Below, one piece after another: positions 1 to 12,987 of a stretch of 64,000 bases of DNA. Within the stretch, counting starts at the first letter, position 1; each line of letters opens with the position of its first letter. This stretch comes from Lomentospora prolificans (taxonomy: Eukaryota > Ascomycota > Sordariomycetes > Microascales > Microascaceae): assembly GCA_029532625.1 (NCBI GenBank), contig JARFXM010000009.1, forward strand, positions 4,774,001-4,838,000. The letters are read 5' to 3'. The notes under the pieces are model-generated. The model searched no databases, was not told where the DNA came from, and saw only the letters and a list, made by a program, of their open reading frames with translations. Both the position numbers and the translations under genes were made by a program.

Positions 1-1080
1 CCTAGAACCCTGTGCTGAGGACGAGGACCTCTTCTCCTTTCAGCGACTTACAGCACTTATAGCATCATTGATCAATATAATATAGCCAGCATAGCCGTTG
101 ACGAGTGGCTACAAGTTTGTCTCTCCACTCTCCGCCGCAACCACGGGCCCCAACCATGTCGTCAATAATCAACAGAGATCTAATGGAGCTCAACACCAAT
201 TTCTTGGTGCAGGGCTGGCTCCTCCTCCCTGAGCCAAGCGCCTACTCAACCCTCTATTCAAGCATCATGATCTAACCATGGCCTAAACCGGTCATTGATG
301 CAGTGCCTAGCCCAAGCCAAACGTTAAGCCCCGTCTAACCCCCCTCCCAAAAATAAAAAGAATCCCTGGCCTCAACACCTGCATGATGCTCGACTAGGCA
401 TTACTGGTACACTCCCTTCCCCCTTCCCCTCGGAAGATGGGCCTTTGATCGCCGGAGAGCAACCCTCTAGTCTTGGACCCTTACAATGAGGCAGCACGGT
501 TACAGCATCCGTCCATCAGCCCTCAACGTGAGTGCACATCCTCGACGCCACCGGCAGGAAGCCCCCATGTCATCTAACAGCTATCACACCCTTGGCCTCC
601 ACACCGCGTGTCAGTAGAGGGCCGTGGGACAGGCGGTTGCCTCTTTTTTTTTTTTTTTCTTTTTTCTTTTTGGCAAGGGGGGCGGCCCTGGGCCCGCGGG
701 GGTTTGCATACTTGTACATACACGTGTCAGACTAATATTACTTTCCGCCCAACATGAGAGTGGAAACACCCACGGGGAATTCATGAGACGATGGGAGGGC
801 AAGATTGGATCGATGCATGAAAGACTCGCATGGACACGGACACCAGACCCGCTCCCGACGGACGCACTAAAGCAAAAGGCCCGTCCTCTGGAATGCTGGC
901 GAGGTTGTATATGTACAGTGACGACTAGAAATTGAAATCAATGGGTGTGTATATGTTCAACATGTTAACCTTTATGCGCCTCCTTGATGAAACCCCCCAG
1001 CCCAAAACCATTCTATGACAAAGGGAATGTGCGAGAAAACAAGTATGGAGCTTTTTGCATCGTTGAAACGGCAGCCAAGA
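1..1080. other. Intergenic, no gene recognised
   Basis: No reading frame here resembles a protein. The stretch holds a 15-T homopolymer at about 644-658, with further T-rich sequence just after it. It ends at the stop codon of the minus-strand ATG27-like gene, so its right part probably contains that gene's 3' UTR. Confidence 0.6.
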
Positions 1081-2308
1081 CTAATCATCCCACTCTTCAT
1101 CGAGCTGGTCAATAAGCCTGTTCTCATCATCTCGGTTCCGCCAGTTCGTAGGAGATCGGGAGAGCGGCCTATAACCCCCTCGGCCGGGGAGAAGTCTGGC
1201 GCACGACGCCGCGCCAATAATGACAAAGTCCTGTTACGAACGGGCAAGTCAGCATATCATTCAACGCACATCATGGGTTATGACGAACATAACGCCGGAA
1301 CATACCGAGATAAAGGTCCAAATGCCTTGCCAAATGTTGTGGTTGGGAAGCTGCCTCCACCCGCGAGCATGTGCCACAGTTCTCTGGTAGAAAATGCCGC
1401 CAGCAAAGTACACGACGAGCGCAATGCCGAAAATGAGGCCAAACACACCACCAGGCCCAATCGTGCCTGGCTGGTGTGGCTCAGCAGCAATGCACGCATG
1501 CTGTGATCGCACTTCAAAGAAGTAGGCACACTCGTCAGGGTCAGCGCCGACAAAGTGGACGGCAGCGTGACTGGCCAGAGGGTCGTGATCGCAGAGAAAT
1601 GAAATAGTTGTCGACTTCCTCCTATCGCTCTTCTTCGACTTATCCTTCTCATCCTCGTCTTCATCGTCCTTTGCCCGCGTGAGTGCGATCTCACCCTCGA
1701 CGTCAACCTTGGCTTCGTCCGTGTAGTCTTCATACCTGTACGTCGCACCTTCGTGAACTGGGCTAGTGGCGCGCTTCGACTTCGACTTTTTGCCGCATGG
1801 CGATCCTCCCGTGTATTGAAGTACGAGCTTCCGTCCTCTCGTTTGCAGCTTCATTGATTCTTGTCTATGCACGTGGTGAGACATTGCTTATAATATCTTC
1901 ATGCTGGTATGACCGGGGAAGATTTTTGAAGACTTACCCCAGAGAATAGACATCACCGTCGTCAGAAGTATAGTATGCGCTCACATTCTGCCAAAGCGAC
2001 TTTTCGAGTCCGACCACATCCTTTACCGGCTTTACCACTGGCGCGCAGATGTTTAGCGTGAAGTTATAGTTGTAATCGAACCCGTTTGCATGGTAGTCGG
2101 TCGTAACCGCGCCCTTTTTAGACTTGTCATCGCCTTCAGGTGCTACGGCTATGTCCGGCCTGAGATCGAAAAAGCCTCCTATCGCTGCGGAGCCGGCACT
2201 TGCGGTGCATGCTGGGACGGGCTCGCTGGTGGTCTTGCTCTCCGCGGAGACGAAGGGTAGCGCCGGCGCTAGCAGAAGAAGAAGTCGTGTCGTGGGAGGG
2301 AGATGCAT
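1081..2308 (-). CDS. ATG27: Autophagy-related protein 27 (Atg27-like, mannose-6-phosphate-receptor-like type I membrane protein)
   Basis: Three exons on the minus strand: 2308-1938, 1864-1306 and 1230-1081, giving 359 aa. Atg27 is a type I membrane protein that cycles between Golgi, endosome and vacuole and helps deliver Atg9 vesicles. Seen here: a signal peptide (residues 1-22), a lumenal domain with paired cysteines, the join reading VYSLGQESMKLQTRGRK, a Lys/Asp/Glu-rich insert (about 174-205), one membrane segment (about 261-283), then the cytosolic ARGWRQLPN motif and the C-terminal NRLIDQLDEEWDD ending typical of the family. Both introns (73 and 75 nt) have GT-AG borders. An ATG inside intron 1 (1884) would open a false start and is ignored. 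A generic cargo receptor of the same fold (Mrl1-like) is the alternative. It is divergent from ERG24. Confidence 0.9.
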
Positions 2309-3264
2309 GGTGAACTGGGTGATACGGAGATAAGGAGGAGACTGAGGATGTGGTTAAGTAGAGCTCTCCGATTGAGCCCCTGGTTCGCAAGCGTTGGTTA
2401 ACTTAGCGCAATTCAAAGAAGAGTTGGGCCAAAATAGTTTGCGAATTCCCCAAACTCCTGCAATGTATGCATGCAGTAGAACTATCGCCGAAAAGTACGA
2501 TGGATTTTTGGATACTCACACCTCAAAGCTTGCAACATAGATCAACCACAGTTGGAGGATGAGGCTTTGAGCAGGAACTGAACAGCGTGGATCGTGCAAA
2601 CTCCATGAAGTTTGATTGGGTCTCTGCTCTGGAGTGCAAGCCACTTCCCAGTCCGTTCCTTCTGTTCCTGGTACAGCCTTGCAACCTTTGTACCTTTGTA
2701 TAATATAATTCACGTGACACCTAAGCACCCGCCGCTGCCCGCGGATTCTGTTCCAAGCTTGTTCCTTCCAATCTCAAAAGCTTTGAATACCAGTGTTATT
2801 ATTCGAGCTTTTCTCGGCGACAGTCGCCAAGACTCTCCATCTTCAACGACCAATGACATCCTGCACCCGGAGCTACTTTGGCTCCGGAATTTCAGCTAGC
2901 CGAACGTTCGATGCTGCTGCTCAAAAGTCGGTAGAACAATTGGCCCGGGCGCCACCGAGGCCGACCATTACATAAGACCCGACAGCAGCAGGAGTGGATG
3001 AAGGGCCCCCTGTCCTCAGTTCATCCGGGAGCTCGAAACCCGGATCCTCTTGATGCGTAAAAGCTAGCTCTCGACACCCCTCCAACCGAGCCTTTGAGCA
3101 TTTAAAATGTGCTAGCTTCTACGACTTGAGGACCTTTCTTTTAAGCTCAAGGGGTTTCTATTCTTGCCATTACATTTGTGCTTGTGTCCCAACCTCGGAA
3201 ATCAGACCGGATCCATCAGCGCTAGCATCGTACCCGCCCCCCTTGAGACAAAACTTTCGCTGTG
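2309..3264. promoter_or_regulatory. Shared divergent promoter region of ATG27 and ERG24
   Basis: This 956-bp spacer separates two start codons that point away from each other, so it must hold both promoters. It contains a perfect E-box palindrome TCACGTGA at 2710-2717 and pyrimidine-rich stretches closer to the ERG24 start. No other gene is visible. Confidence 0.6.
2710..2717. promoter_or_regulatory. E-box palindrome TCACGTGA
   Basis: An 8-bp perfect palindrome with a CACGTG core sits about 550 bp upstream of the ERG24 start and about 400 bp upstream of ATG27. bHLH factors bind such sites, and fungal sterol genes are controlled by bHLH SREBP proteins. A functional role here is inference only. 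Confidence 0.3.
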
Positions 3265-4873
3265 ATGGCGTCCAAACCCAAGAAACTCGCCGTGAGTGCG
3301 CCAGTGCACCCGGGCTACGAGTTCGGTGGACCGTAAGTTTCGGACGACTTGCTCCTGGTCGTTGTCTGGCCCGTCGATGCGTCAAATCACTTTTGGTGGT
3401 GTTAACTGTCTTGTTTCCAGTCTCGGTGCTGCCGCCATCTCTTTTGGGCTTCCGATCTTGATGTACATCTTCACTTTTGCCTGCAACGACATCTCTGGCT
3501 GCCCCGCTCCCTCCCTGTTAGATCCCCAAAATCTCGACCTCGAACAACTGAAGCGCGAAGTTGGCTGGCCAGAGAATGGTATCCTTGGGCTTTTCGACAC
3601 GAACGTCACGCTTTTCGTGGTAGGTTACTACCTCGTCAATTTGCTGCTCTACGGCATCTTGCCCGCGAACGAGGTGCAGGGTACCGAGCTTGCCACTGGC
3701 GGTCGCCTGACCTACCGATTCAATGGTATGTACGCCTCTGTCCTTGGCTATGACGCGACAAACGCGCCTAACTCATGAATAGCGTTTACCTCGCACCTCA
3801 TCATCCTCGCGGTCTGTGTCGCCGGCACTGTTAACCAGGGTGCGAACTGGATACTCTGGACCTACATTAGCGAGAACTACGTCCAGATCTTCACGGCAAA
3901 CCTCTTGATTGCCATCTTCCTCGCCGTGTTTGTTTACATCAAGAGCTTCGGTGTCAAGGCTGGAAACACGGAGATGCGCGAGCTGGCTGCTGGCGGCCAG
4001 ACTGGCAACATGATATATGATTGGTATATCGGTCGTGAACTCAACCCCCGCATAACCCTTCCCATCATTGGTGAGGTGGACATCAAGGTGTTTATGGAGT
4101 TGCGACCCGGCATGCTCAACTGGCTCCTTTTCAACGCCGCTTGGGTTGCCCAGCAATACCGTAATTTTGGCTATATCACCGACAGCATGATCTTCATCAC
4201 CGGTATCCAGTCTCTCTATATCATTGACTCGTGGTACAACGAGCCTTCTATCCTTACTATGATCGACATCACCATGGACGGCTTCGGCTTCATGCTCTCC
4301 TTCGGCGACCTCGCGTGGGTGCCCTTCCTTTACTCGACCCAAGCTCGTTATCTCTCACTCTACCCCACCACTCTCGGTCCCACCGGTATCGCTGCCATGC
4401 TCGTCGTGCTCGGCATCGGCTTCTATATCTTCAGGTCGTCTAACAACGAGAAGAACTTATTCCGCACCAACCCCAAGGATCCTCGTGTCTCCCACCTCGA
4501 GTATATTCAGACGAAGACCGGTAGCAAGCTTCTCGTTACCGGCTGGTGGGGTACTGCGCGCCACATCAATTACTTTGGCGATTGGATCCAGTCTTGGCCC
4601 TACAGCCTGCCCACCGGCATCGCAGGCTATCAGATCCTCGCCGCTGGCTCGGGTGCCCCGGGTGCGCACATCTTGACCGATGGCAGGGAGGTCATACAGG
4701 GCGATGCTAGGGGATGGGGTTCGATATTCACGTACTTTTATGTGCTCTACTTCGCCGTCCTGCTCATCCACCGTGAGGGCCGGGATGACCTCAAGTGCTT
4801 GAGGAAGTATGGCGAGGACTGGGTTGAGTACAAGAGGCGTGTCAGGTGGAGAATCGTCCCTTATCTGTACTAA
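3265..4873 (+). CDS. ERG24: Delta(14)-sterol reductase
   Basis: Three exons: 3265-3332, 3421-3725 and 3783-4873, giving 487 aa, the usual family length (Neurospora erg-3 is similar). The enzyme reduces the C14-C15 double bond of the sterol after CYP51 demethylation, using NADPH, in the ER membrane during ergosterol synthesis; it is a morpholine-fungicide target. The protein is polytopic with many hydrophobic segments. Diagnostic stretches are the ARHINYFGDWIQSW motif and the C-terminal LLIHREGRDD and KYGEDWVEY signatures shared by the ERG4/ERG24 family, ending WRIVPYLY. The start ATG at 3265 gives MASKPKKLAVSAPVHPGYEF, whose PGYEFGGP stretch matches family N-termini. Introns are 88 and 57 nt, both GT-AG. 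ERG24 is favoured over ERG4 by overall character. Confidence 0.95.
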
Positions 4874-7800
4874 GATAGCTAATGAAGTTGTGAAGTTATT
4901 GTGATAATACGCAACGCGTAAGGATGAACAGAGGGTAATTCGCTGGCAGCAGGCGAAAGGGTTGGGAAGAAAAGCAAGCGAAGAGCATGTAACGCAATAA
5001 CCCGAGAGAGTGTGGGGGTGACTTGTTTTTTCGCGGTCTGTATACATTTAAACATTAGTGGCTATTTAACTCAGGTTGCTCGGAGCGGTATTCAGAGGCC
5101 GCTGATATAAGGTGGTGGATACTAGCACTGCAAGCGGAAATTGAGCGCGTCCTTAATGTGAAGAGCATGAAACTTGAGACGGCGCACTTTCACGCGTTTA
5201 CGCCACCCGCAGCCATGTCATTGGTGTCTCGAGCTAAGGTCCCAAGAGTCTATCGAGGTACTTGCTATTTGTCCGCCGATGCGCCGCCAATTTACAAGCC
5301 TTGAATGGCAGAAGCTTGATCTCGGAGAATACTCTATATACATGCTACGAGCGCATCTTGCGGAAGATGAGAGTCCGAACCGGGCTCTGCACGAGTCAAG
5401 TCAAAAGTTAGAAGAGCGAGAAGAAGGAAAAAAAAAAAAAAGGCCTCGAAATTCAATCTAGGCACGACGGGTATAGTGCCGAGCCGTGGATGGGACTCAA
5501 TCCTGGAAGGGTAAGGAAAAAATATAACGAGGGTTTGGGATATACTTGGATAATTAGGCAGGCGGATCGGACGGCGCATGAGGTTTCTTTTTTCTGGTTC
5601 TCAAACTTTCAAACCCCATGCTTGTGGTCCCTTGTTCACGAGGAGTCGAGGTTATGCTGTTGTTGGCTTTGAAGTCTGGTGAACACATATCCATAAACAG
5701 AGGTGATCGGGGTCATGTAACGTGAGATGAGAGATCTCGGCCAGCGCAAGCTTGTGTCCCATGTAGCATGTCTGGCGATGAGGTGGGAGGTTTGACGAGC
5801 GCATTCGCACCCAAGGAAGCTAACAGTAAACTATGCTTAATACCTCCCTGCCCCGCCAACTTTGTGCGAACCAAGGATTTTGCAATGCAACTGTGGAGAA
5901 GGCAGATGGTGTTGGGGGAAATGGCAAGCAAGGGACGGCAGTAATTAGGGTAACATTTTCTGCAAGAGCCAAAAGTCCCGGCCGACAAGCCCCCGAGAAA
6001 CGCCTGGCCCAGCCAAGGCGAAGGGCAGGCCACTCGCTGTCCGCACCGGAGCCAGCAACATTGAAGCCGGTCTGCCGCCGTGGAATTGCACGGGCGTATT
6101 GTCCAAGGCTCAGTTTGGCTGTGTTTGATTCAGATCGACAAGTGCCAATTGCCTCTAAAACATGCGGAGTAATGCTCCTGGAAGCATGGAGAATAGTTAC
6201 GCGACTGCATTCCTCGAAGAAGCGATCCCTTTGCATCGAAAATGTTGTCCGAGAAGGTCTAAACCGCTTCTATATTTGGTTCGAAGCTCATGTAGCGTCG
6301 TCTTCGTACGTCTACTCTCGACCAGACTATTGTTTATTTTAGTTGTCGCAGAACGTAAGTATCGACTCTGTAGGAGTCGGCAGGCACCTCCAACTCGGGG
6401 ATCAACATCATTACATGCCGCCACGTTATCTAGGTGATTGGCACTGATCTGCCGATCGGCCCTTTTCCCTGGGCCTAGGCACCACAACAGGAGCAGAAGG
6501 AAGGTCGCATGTTTTCTAGCCTTTCAGTATTGGAGGGCTTTCTTTTCTCCCTCCTTCCCGCGTCGCGCATCACCCCCGATGCTGGCGATGCAGAGTGTAT
6601 ATAGCTAGCTCAAAGGGCGCTGGTTCCAAGACGGATGCTATGGAAACCACCTTCCCGATCCCGGGCGGCGACTAAATCAAAATTTCGGTGCGATGTGGAT
6701 ATTTAGCGTCGGTGGGGTTGGCGTTACCGTCGGCTGCACGCCGGGCAGATGGCGGATCATCAGATGTCATGGGTTGCCATTGAGGTTCTCCCCGCATTTC
6801 CCTAAGCGCAAGCTCGCAGTGTGGAGAAGGAAGAATGGGCCTATTACTTGTTGTGTTGTTGGCAAGGAAGCAGACGTTGCTATGCTACCCTCGTATCGAA
6901 AATGTCTCCGAGACCACGCTGCCTGAGATGGTGGTCAATTGGCCGTTTTGACGTCTTCTTGCAGCCAAAATGACCTGTCGGTACGCCTCCGAGCCGGAGA
7001 GCACGGAGTAATAATAACAAGCAGAGAGGAAGTGCATGCTTGGCCAGCTGCTCCACATTTGCCAGGCCAGCGGTACATCAACGACAGTCCACCGACAATA
7101 GTATATACAACAACCGGCCCCATTAGTCGCTGCTTCCGTTAGTGGCCACGACCTACTATTACTTCATACGAAGTAGATAGAGCTCCTTAGTGGCTACTTC
7201 CATGCAAGCTGGCCATGTTACCATCCATCAGTACATGAACAATTCACATGCGAGCCCGTTCGCAGTCTCGTCGTGGTTATGGTTACGTCGATGCACACCT
7301 GCACTTGAGAGATATGGATGGCAATGATCTTCGTCTCTGAATCCAGTGCCCAGGAACCCACGGTGCCACACCCGTTGCCACGCCACCATCGAGTCATCTC
7401 CGTCCGCTTCCCTCTTAGCACGCCAAGGCAAAGCGAGGCAACATGCAGCCTGTTGGCATCCATTTTGACTTCGTTGCAACTACTGCTACTACTACTACAG
7501 CACTATCATGTATTACATCTCCTCTCTCGCCGGCATGTTAGTCTAAACAATCCCCGCAAAGCGCTCAGCCGACTCAGATGGCGGAGGTTTTGTACGGGCA
7601 AGACACAGATGAGCTAGACAATTTCGAGACCTGATCCGCACTTGACGTACACCCTCCACTATGTTTACCGCCAGGCGACCGGCCACGGCTACGACCACGA
7701 CCACGACCACAACCACGACCGCGGCACCCTCCACGTCCCGCTTTAGAGTGCCAATTACCTCCAAATAGTCTTCCGTCCTTTCCATTATTTCCATCCGTGT

Positions 7801-8323
7801 ATTGTCATTGCAAGCGTCCTCCCTTAATATAAATAACCACTCTACAATCATACAAAGGTGGCCCCCCCGTCCTACCTTTCCCAGAGGATGACAGGCCCAT
7901 GATATCAGGGTAATTACCAGGATCTGTCATTCTTCGACTCAAATCCACATGTACCCATCTTATATTGCTCCCCAATTTTTCTCCAACTTACACGCCCGTT
8001 ATCCCCGTCCTGATGCGGTATATCAGCCGCGGAAGGTTATTGTGGATCTGATATATTAACGAAGCCCTGCCTTTTCCCTCATCCCCATTTTTATCTCAGC
8101 TGTTTGCCTTTTAAGTGACGCATCTGCCTTTTGGCTGCTCGTGTCTCTCCAAGACCCTTGAGCGCTCCTTTGTTGTTTGCACTGCTTCGGTTCAGCGACT
8201 GCGAACGTCTTTCTGCCCACTACCAAAGGGATTGGCTTGCTTGGGCAAGACCGAAGAAAGTCAATCGCGTATTCGCCTCGCCAAAGAGACGCTCGTTTTC
8301 TCCAAACAAGGAAAACCCAAACT
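4874..8323. other. Intergenic, 3.4 kb, no gene recognised
   Basis: Reading frames here are short, overlap on both strands and show no family resemblance or signal. The region has a poly-A run near 5429-5441 and a GACCAC-rich stretch at about 7691-7725. The last few hundred bases are the promoter of the beta-glucosidase gene, with an AT-rich TATA-like element around 8050-8058. Confidence 0.55.
7691..7725. repeat. Short (CGACCA)n-like tandem repeat
   Basis: Four to five imperfect copies of a CGACCA unit. On the minus strand they translate to a Val run within an unsupported reading frame. Simple-sequence DNA. Confidence 0.6.
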
Positions 8324-11268
8324 ATGAAGACTGGACTCGTTTCCGCCCTCGCTGCGCTCGCGGCATGCGGCGAGGCAGCGACAACGCCCAAAGTACGTTA
8401 GAGCCCTGCTGGAGACCTTGTATAATCCTTGGAACCTGTGTTCAAGATTATGGAGGGAACAGCCACATCCTCCCATGATACAGTTGAATAGGTCGACTCA
8501 CACTGGACCAGATGGCGCGTGATGAGCTCGCTTATTCTCCCCCGTTCTATCCGTCACCCTGGATGAACGAAAATGCCGAAGGAATGAAGTACACGTACCC
8601 AAAGGCGAGGGAAATCGTTTCGCAGATGACTCTTGCCGAAAAGGTCAACTTGACCACCGGTGTTGGGTAGGTACACCTCAGATCTATACCCGCAGCATCG
8701 ATCATTTACATGATAATATAGTTGGCAAGGCGAGCGTTGCGTCGGAAACACCGGGTCCGTTCCCCGCCTCGGTCTTCGGGGGCTTTGTCTCCAAGATGGC
8801 CCTGTCGGTATCCGATTCACCGACTACAACTCAGTATTCCCTTCCGGACAGCTCACGGCTGCTACTTGGGATCGTGTTCTTATTAACCAAAGGGCGCGCG
8901 CCATGGGCTTTGAGGCAAAGGGCAAGGGTGTTGATATCCTTCTTGCCCCAGTGGCCGGTCCCATTGGCCGTATCCCCGCCGGTGGCCGAAACTGGGAGGG
9001 TTTCTCGCCCGACCCATACTTGAGCGGTGTAGCTATGGCTGAGTCGTCGAGGGGAATTCGCACCGCTGGCGTTATTGCTTGCGCCAAGCACTTTGTAGGA
9101 AACGAGCAAGGTAAGAGTATTCCCCGCAACACTCTGGAGTCATGCCGTGTCTGACTAGGTATATAGAGCACTTCAGGCAGGCGGGAGAGGCTAAGGGCTA
9201 CGGCTACGATGTTTCAGAGTCTATGTCTTCTAACATTGACGACAAAACCATGCATGAGCTTTACATGTGGCCCTTTGCGGACGCTATCCGTGCTGGCGTT
9301 GGTGCCATTATGTGCTCTTACCAACAGGTCAACAACTCATACGGCTGCGCCAACTCCAAACTCATGAACAACCTCCTCAAGGATGAGCTAGGATTCCAGG
9401 GTTTCATCATGAGCGATTGGCAAGCTCAGCACACCGGTGTCGCCTCCGCCGTCGCCGGTCTCGATATGACCATGCCAGGCGATACCACTTTCAACTCTGG
9501 CCTTAGTTTCTGGGGAGCCAATCTCACTCTAGCTGTCCTTAACGGTACTGTCCCTGCATGGAGACTCGATGACATGGTTCTACGCATCGTGACATCTATG
9601 TTCAACAGCAACATGGATTTCGACCTTCCCGATATCAATTTCTCCTCGTGGACCACCGAGACTGAGGGCTACATCCATTACGTTGCGGAGGAGAACTATG
9701 AGGTGGTCAACCAGCATGTCAATGTTCAGGATAAAAATGGAGATCTCATCCGCGAGATCGCTGCCAAGGGCACCGTGCTTCTCAAGAACAAAGGTGCCCT
9801 CCCTCTTAACAAGCCCAAGTTCCTCGCGGTCATCGGTGAGGATGCCGGTCCTAACCCCAGGGGCCCTAATGGCTGCCCCGACCGTGGCTGCAATGACGGA
9901 ACTCTGGGCATGTCCTGGGGATCCGGTACCGCCAACTTCCCCTATCTCATCACTCCTGACTTCGCTCTGCAAGAGCAAGCCAGAAAGGATGGCACCCGAT
10001 ATGAGAGCATCCTTAGCAACTGGGAGAACACTGCTACGAGGAATCTCGTGAAGCAAGACAACGCTACGGCCATCGTCTTTGTTAACGCCAACTCTGGTGA
10101 AGGCTTCATTGCAGTTGAAGACAACCAGGGCGACCGTGCCAACTTGACCCTCTGGAACGGCGGTGATGAATTGATCAAGAACGTCTCTTCTCTCTGTTCC
10201 AATACCATTGTCGTTATCCACTCCACTGGCCCAGTGCTGGTGACCGACTGGTATGACAGCCCCAACATCACCGCTATTCTCTGGGCTGGTGTCCCGGGCC
10301 AGGAGTCGGGTAACTCCATTGCCGATGTCCTATATGGCAGGATCAACCCCGCCGGACGTACTCCATTCACCTGGGGTCGTACTGCGGACTCCTACGGTAC
10401 TAAGATTCTGGATGAGGCCAACAACGGCAAGGGTGCGCCTCAAGACGATTTCACTGAAGGTAACTTCATTGATTACCGTTACTTTGATCGTGCGTCTGAG
10501 GCAGATCCCGATGCGGCTCCCATCTACGAGTTTGGTTTTGGTCTTTCGTACACCACCTTCGAGTACTCCGACATCAAGGTCCAGAAGCACGAGGTTGGGG
10601 ACTACACGCCGACTGAGGGTGAGACCACGGAGGCCCCTATCCTTTCCAACCACAGCACCGATCTTTCCGACTATGTTTTCCCAGACAGCGTGCGCAAAAT
10701 CGAGCAGTTCATCTACCCTTACCTCAGCACCGACGAGTCTGGTGAGGCTGCGTCGGGAGACCCGAACTACGGCCAGGAGGCTGACGAATTCCTTCCACCC
10801 GGTGCCACTGATGGCTCTCCCCAACCTCTTCTCCGGTCCAGCGGTCAGCCTGGCGGCCACCCCGCTCTTTGGGATGTCCTTTTCACCGTAACCGCCACAA
10901 TTACCAACACGGGTGACCTCGACGGCGATGAAGTGGCCCAGCTCTACGTCTCCCTCGGTGGAGAGGACGAGCCCGTTAGGGTGCTCAGGGGTTTCGACCG
11001 TCTCTCGATCCCAGCGGGCGAGTCAGTGACCTTTGAGGCCGCTCTGACGAGGAGGGATTTGAGTAACTGGGATATTGTCATTCAGGACTGGGTGATTACG
11101 GAGCACGAAAAGATGGTGTGGGTTGGTGGCAGCTCTAGGAACTTGCCCCTCAAGGCCAAGTTGGATACGACTGCCAGCCCCGGGAAGCCTGATGAGGAGG
11201 CCCCTGAAGAAGAATATCCTGATGAGGAGACGCCCGATGAGGAGACCCCGAAGGAGGGCGAGGAGTAA
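8324..11268 (+). CDS. Secreted GH3 beta-glucosidase with acidic C-terminal tail
   Basis: Four exons: 8324-8392, 8512-8666, 8722-9110 and 9167-11268, giving 904 aa. It hydrolyses beta-linked glucosides such as cellobiose outside the cell. The N-terminus MKTGLVSALAALAACGEA is a signal peptide. Order: GH3 N-terminal barrel (LQDGPVGIR, AKHFVGNEQEHFR), nucleophile Asp288 in GFIMSDWQAQH, GH3 C-terminal domain with the likely acid/base Glu516 in NANSGEGF, then a fibronectin III-like domain (VAQLYVSLGG, LRGFDRL). The joins VGVGWQGERC and GNEQEHFRQ restore conserved family sequence. Length is normal for Aspergillus-type BglA plus a tail: the last about 25 residues are Pro/Asp/Glu repeats (PDEETPDEETP). 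Neighbours are unrelated, so it is not in a cellulase cluster. Substrate preference cannot be read from sequence. Confidence 0.95.
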
Positions 11269-12987
11269 GCGCATTTTGAGATAGATGGCTTTTGGGTTTC
11301 TGTGTATATATTTCCAGTCGAGTTGGGTTGCAGAGGTGAAAAGCTGTGAATGTGACGCAACTTTCCATGTTATTAAGACCTCGCAGTCCTCGGTGCTGTT
11401 AAGTCGGGAGGTGTGTCCGGGCTTTGACACTCTATTTGCTGAGGTTAATCGAGGCCTCTCTCCCTTTAGCTCATCCCGTAAATTGAGGGTCCAAGCGTGA
11501 AAGGGAATACGGCTCGGCTTCATCCCAGACCTGGTCTTTGTGCAATGCTAGACCTAGCAGGGCCGTACAATCCAGCATTTGTCTTTGGCACGATACTTTG
11601 CCTCTTGCGGAATTCCACCCATCACTTCTATCATGATGACGCATTGCCAAATTTCTCAATTCTCAGCAACTTGCACGAGATATCAAAACAAGGCTGGCAA
11701 CGACCCGACCCCAGGCGCGCGCCTTTTTCCAAGAACCATCTCGATATCGGCGTTGGAAGCGGATACTTCCCCGCCGCCACCCTCGCGGCAATCGGTCCGT
11801 ACATAGGTGGAAAGATACTTCCCGCCCGGGGTGGCTTCGAAGCCACGGTTCGCAGCCACAGGAGGGCCTTCCGCAGCGGCTAGTGGTCGCGCTGGAAAAG
11901 ACGAAGAAACGAGTCGAATAAGTCGCGAAAAGCCCTCTTCCCGGGCACACGATCCGAGCTGATGCGACCAAGCCACCACCAGTGAAGTCTTTAGATCCCA
12001 ACGAGAAGTCTGATTCGATCTTGGCGCTCTTGCTCTTACACTGTATAGTTTACCGACGCCGCTCTCTTAAAAGACAAGAGGCTTGGTCTCGAACGCGAGG
12101 GACCTCTTGTCACCTACCGAGTTATTCGTAATTACGCCTCGCTGGTATCTTCACAAACTGGGAGGACGGGCCGGACGGTACCGTCGAGGCTTTGGAGAGA
12201 GAGTTTGAAAGTATGGATAGTTGGGTCATTGGGAGGGTGATGCTGTTTCGAGCGAGAAACCCGAGGATTGTCGGGGAGTAGCCTCGCACGTAGGATAGGG
12301 ACTGGCTTGCTAGACTGGTGAAGGCTAGAGTGTTTTGCCATAGCAGGGGCCACAAGCAATGATATTCTCCTATCCCAATTCATTATAGTTCAAAGGTAAA
12401 CCGTGAACCATCCATGTGTCTCGATGTTGGAAAAAACACCGGAGCACTTGCCATAAATGTTATATTCAACGTGGTCGCAGAGTCATTAACTGGTCCGGAT
12501 ACCCCGAGTTGCTCAGTGGCTCCCCATACTGAATGGCGAGCTCCGGGTGAGGCGGCGGCGTAACAACCGTTCTGGTCAAAGCGGGCCAGTTAAAGCAAAT
12601 GGAACATTGATGGGTAGAATGGGGAGAGCGTCCGACAAGGAGGAGCACCGTTTTTTCTTTTTGCTGGCGCGCTGTCCGTGAGACCCGGAGAGGCGCCTGC
12701 CTCGCTTCTTGGAATGGCTTCAAGCCATAACCTTGATGATGAGACCCATCAGTTAGGGCCTGTGCCTTTGTGACGCATCATTGCCGCTAGATATTGCTAG
12801 GACTTACATGCGCAGCTTCTATGTTGATCGAAAGAATCTAAACTTACCCTATACAGATTCGTAGCCCGCAGAGCACAACGCACAAGACCCTACCCCAAGA
12901 CCAGTGTCTATCCGCCTTCCCCAAAATTCGAGTCCAAGACCCTCGCGGCCCATTTTCGTTTAACCTGGAGCTAGAAAACCGGGCTCT
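11269..12987. other. Intergenic, 1.7 kb, no gene recognised
   Basis: This contains the 3' flank of the beta-glucosidase and the 3' flank of the converging minus-strand gene. Open frames are short and unlike any known protein. Confidence 0.55.

Noticed and set aside
1278..1748. 156-aa frame overlapping ATG27 exon 2 on the same strand
   Set aside because: It is in another frame and Arg-rich; the Atg27 frame is clearly the coding one.
5820..6342. Overlapping 169-aa and 138-aa frames on opposite strands
   Set aside because: Mutually overlapping, no family resemblance; expected by chance in GC-rich spacer DNA.
9580..10221. 213-aa frame antisense to the beta-glucosidase
   Set aside because: A shadow of a conserved GH3 exon, with no independent support.
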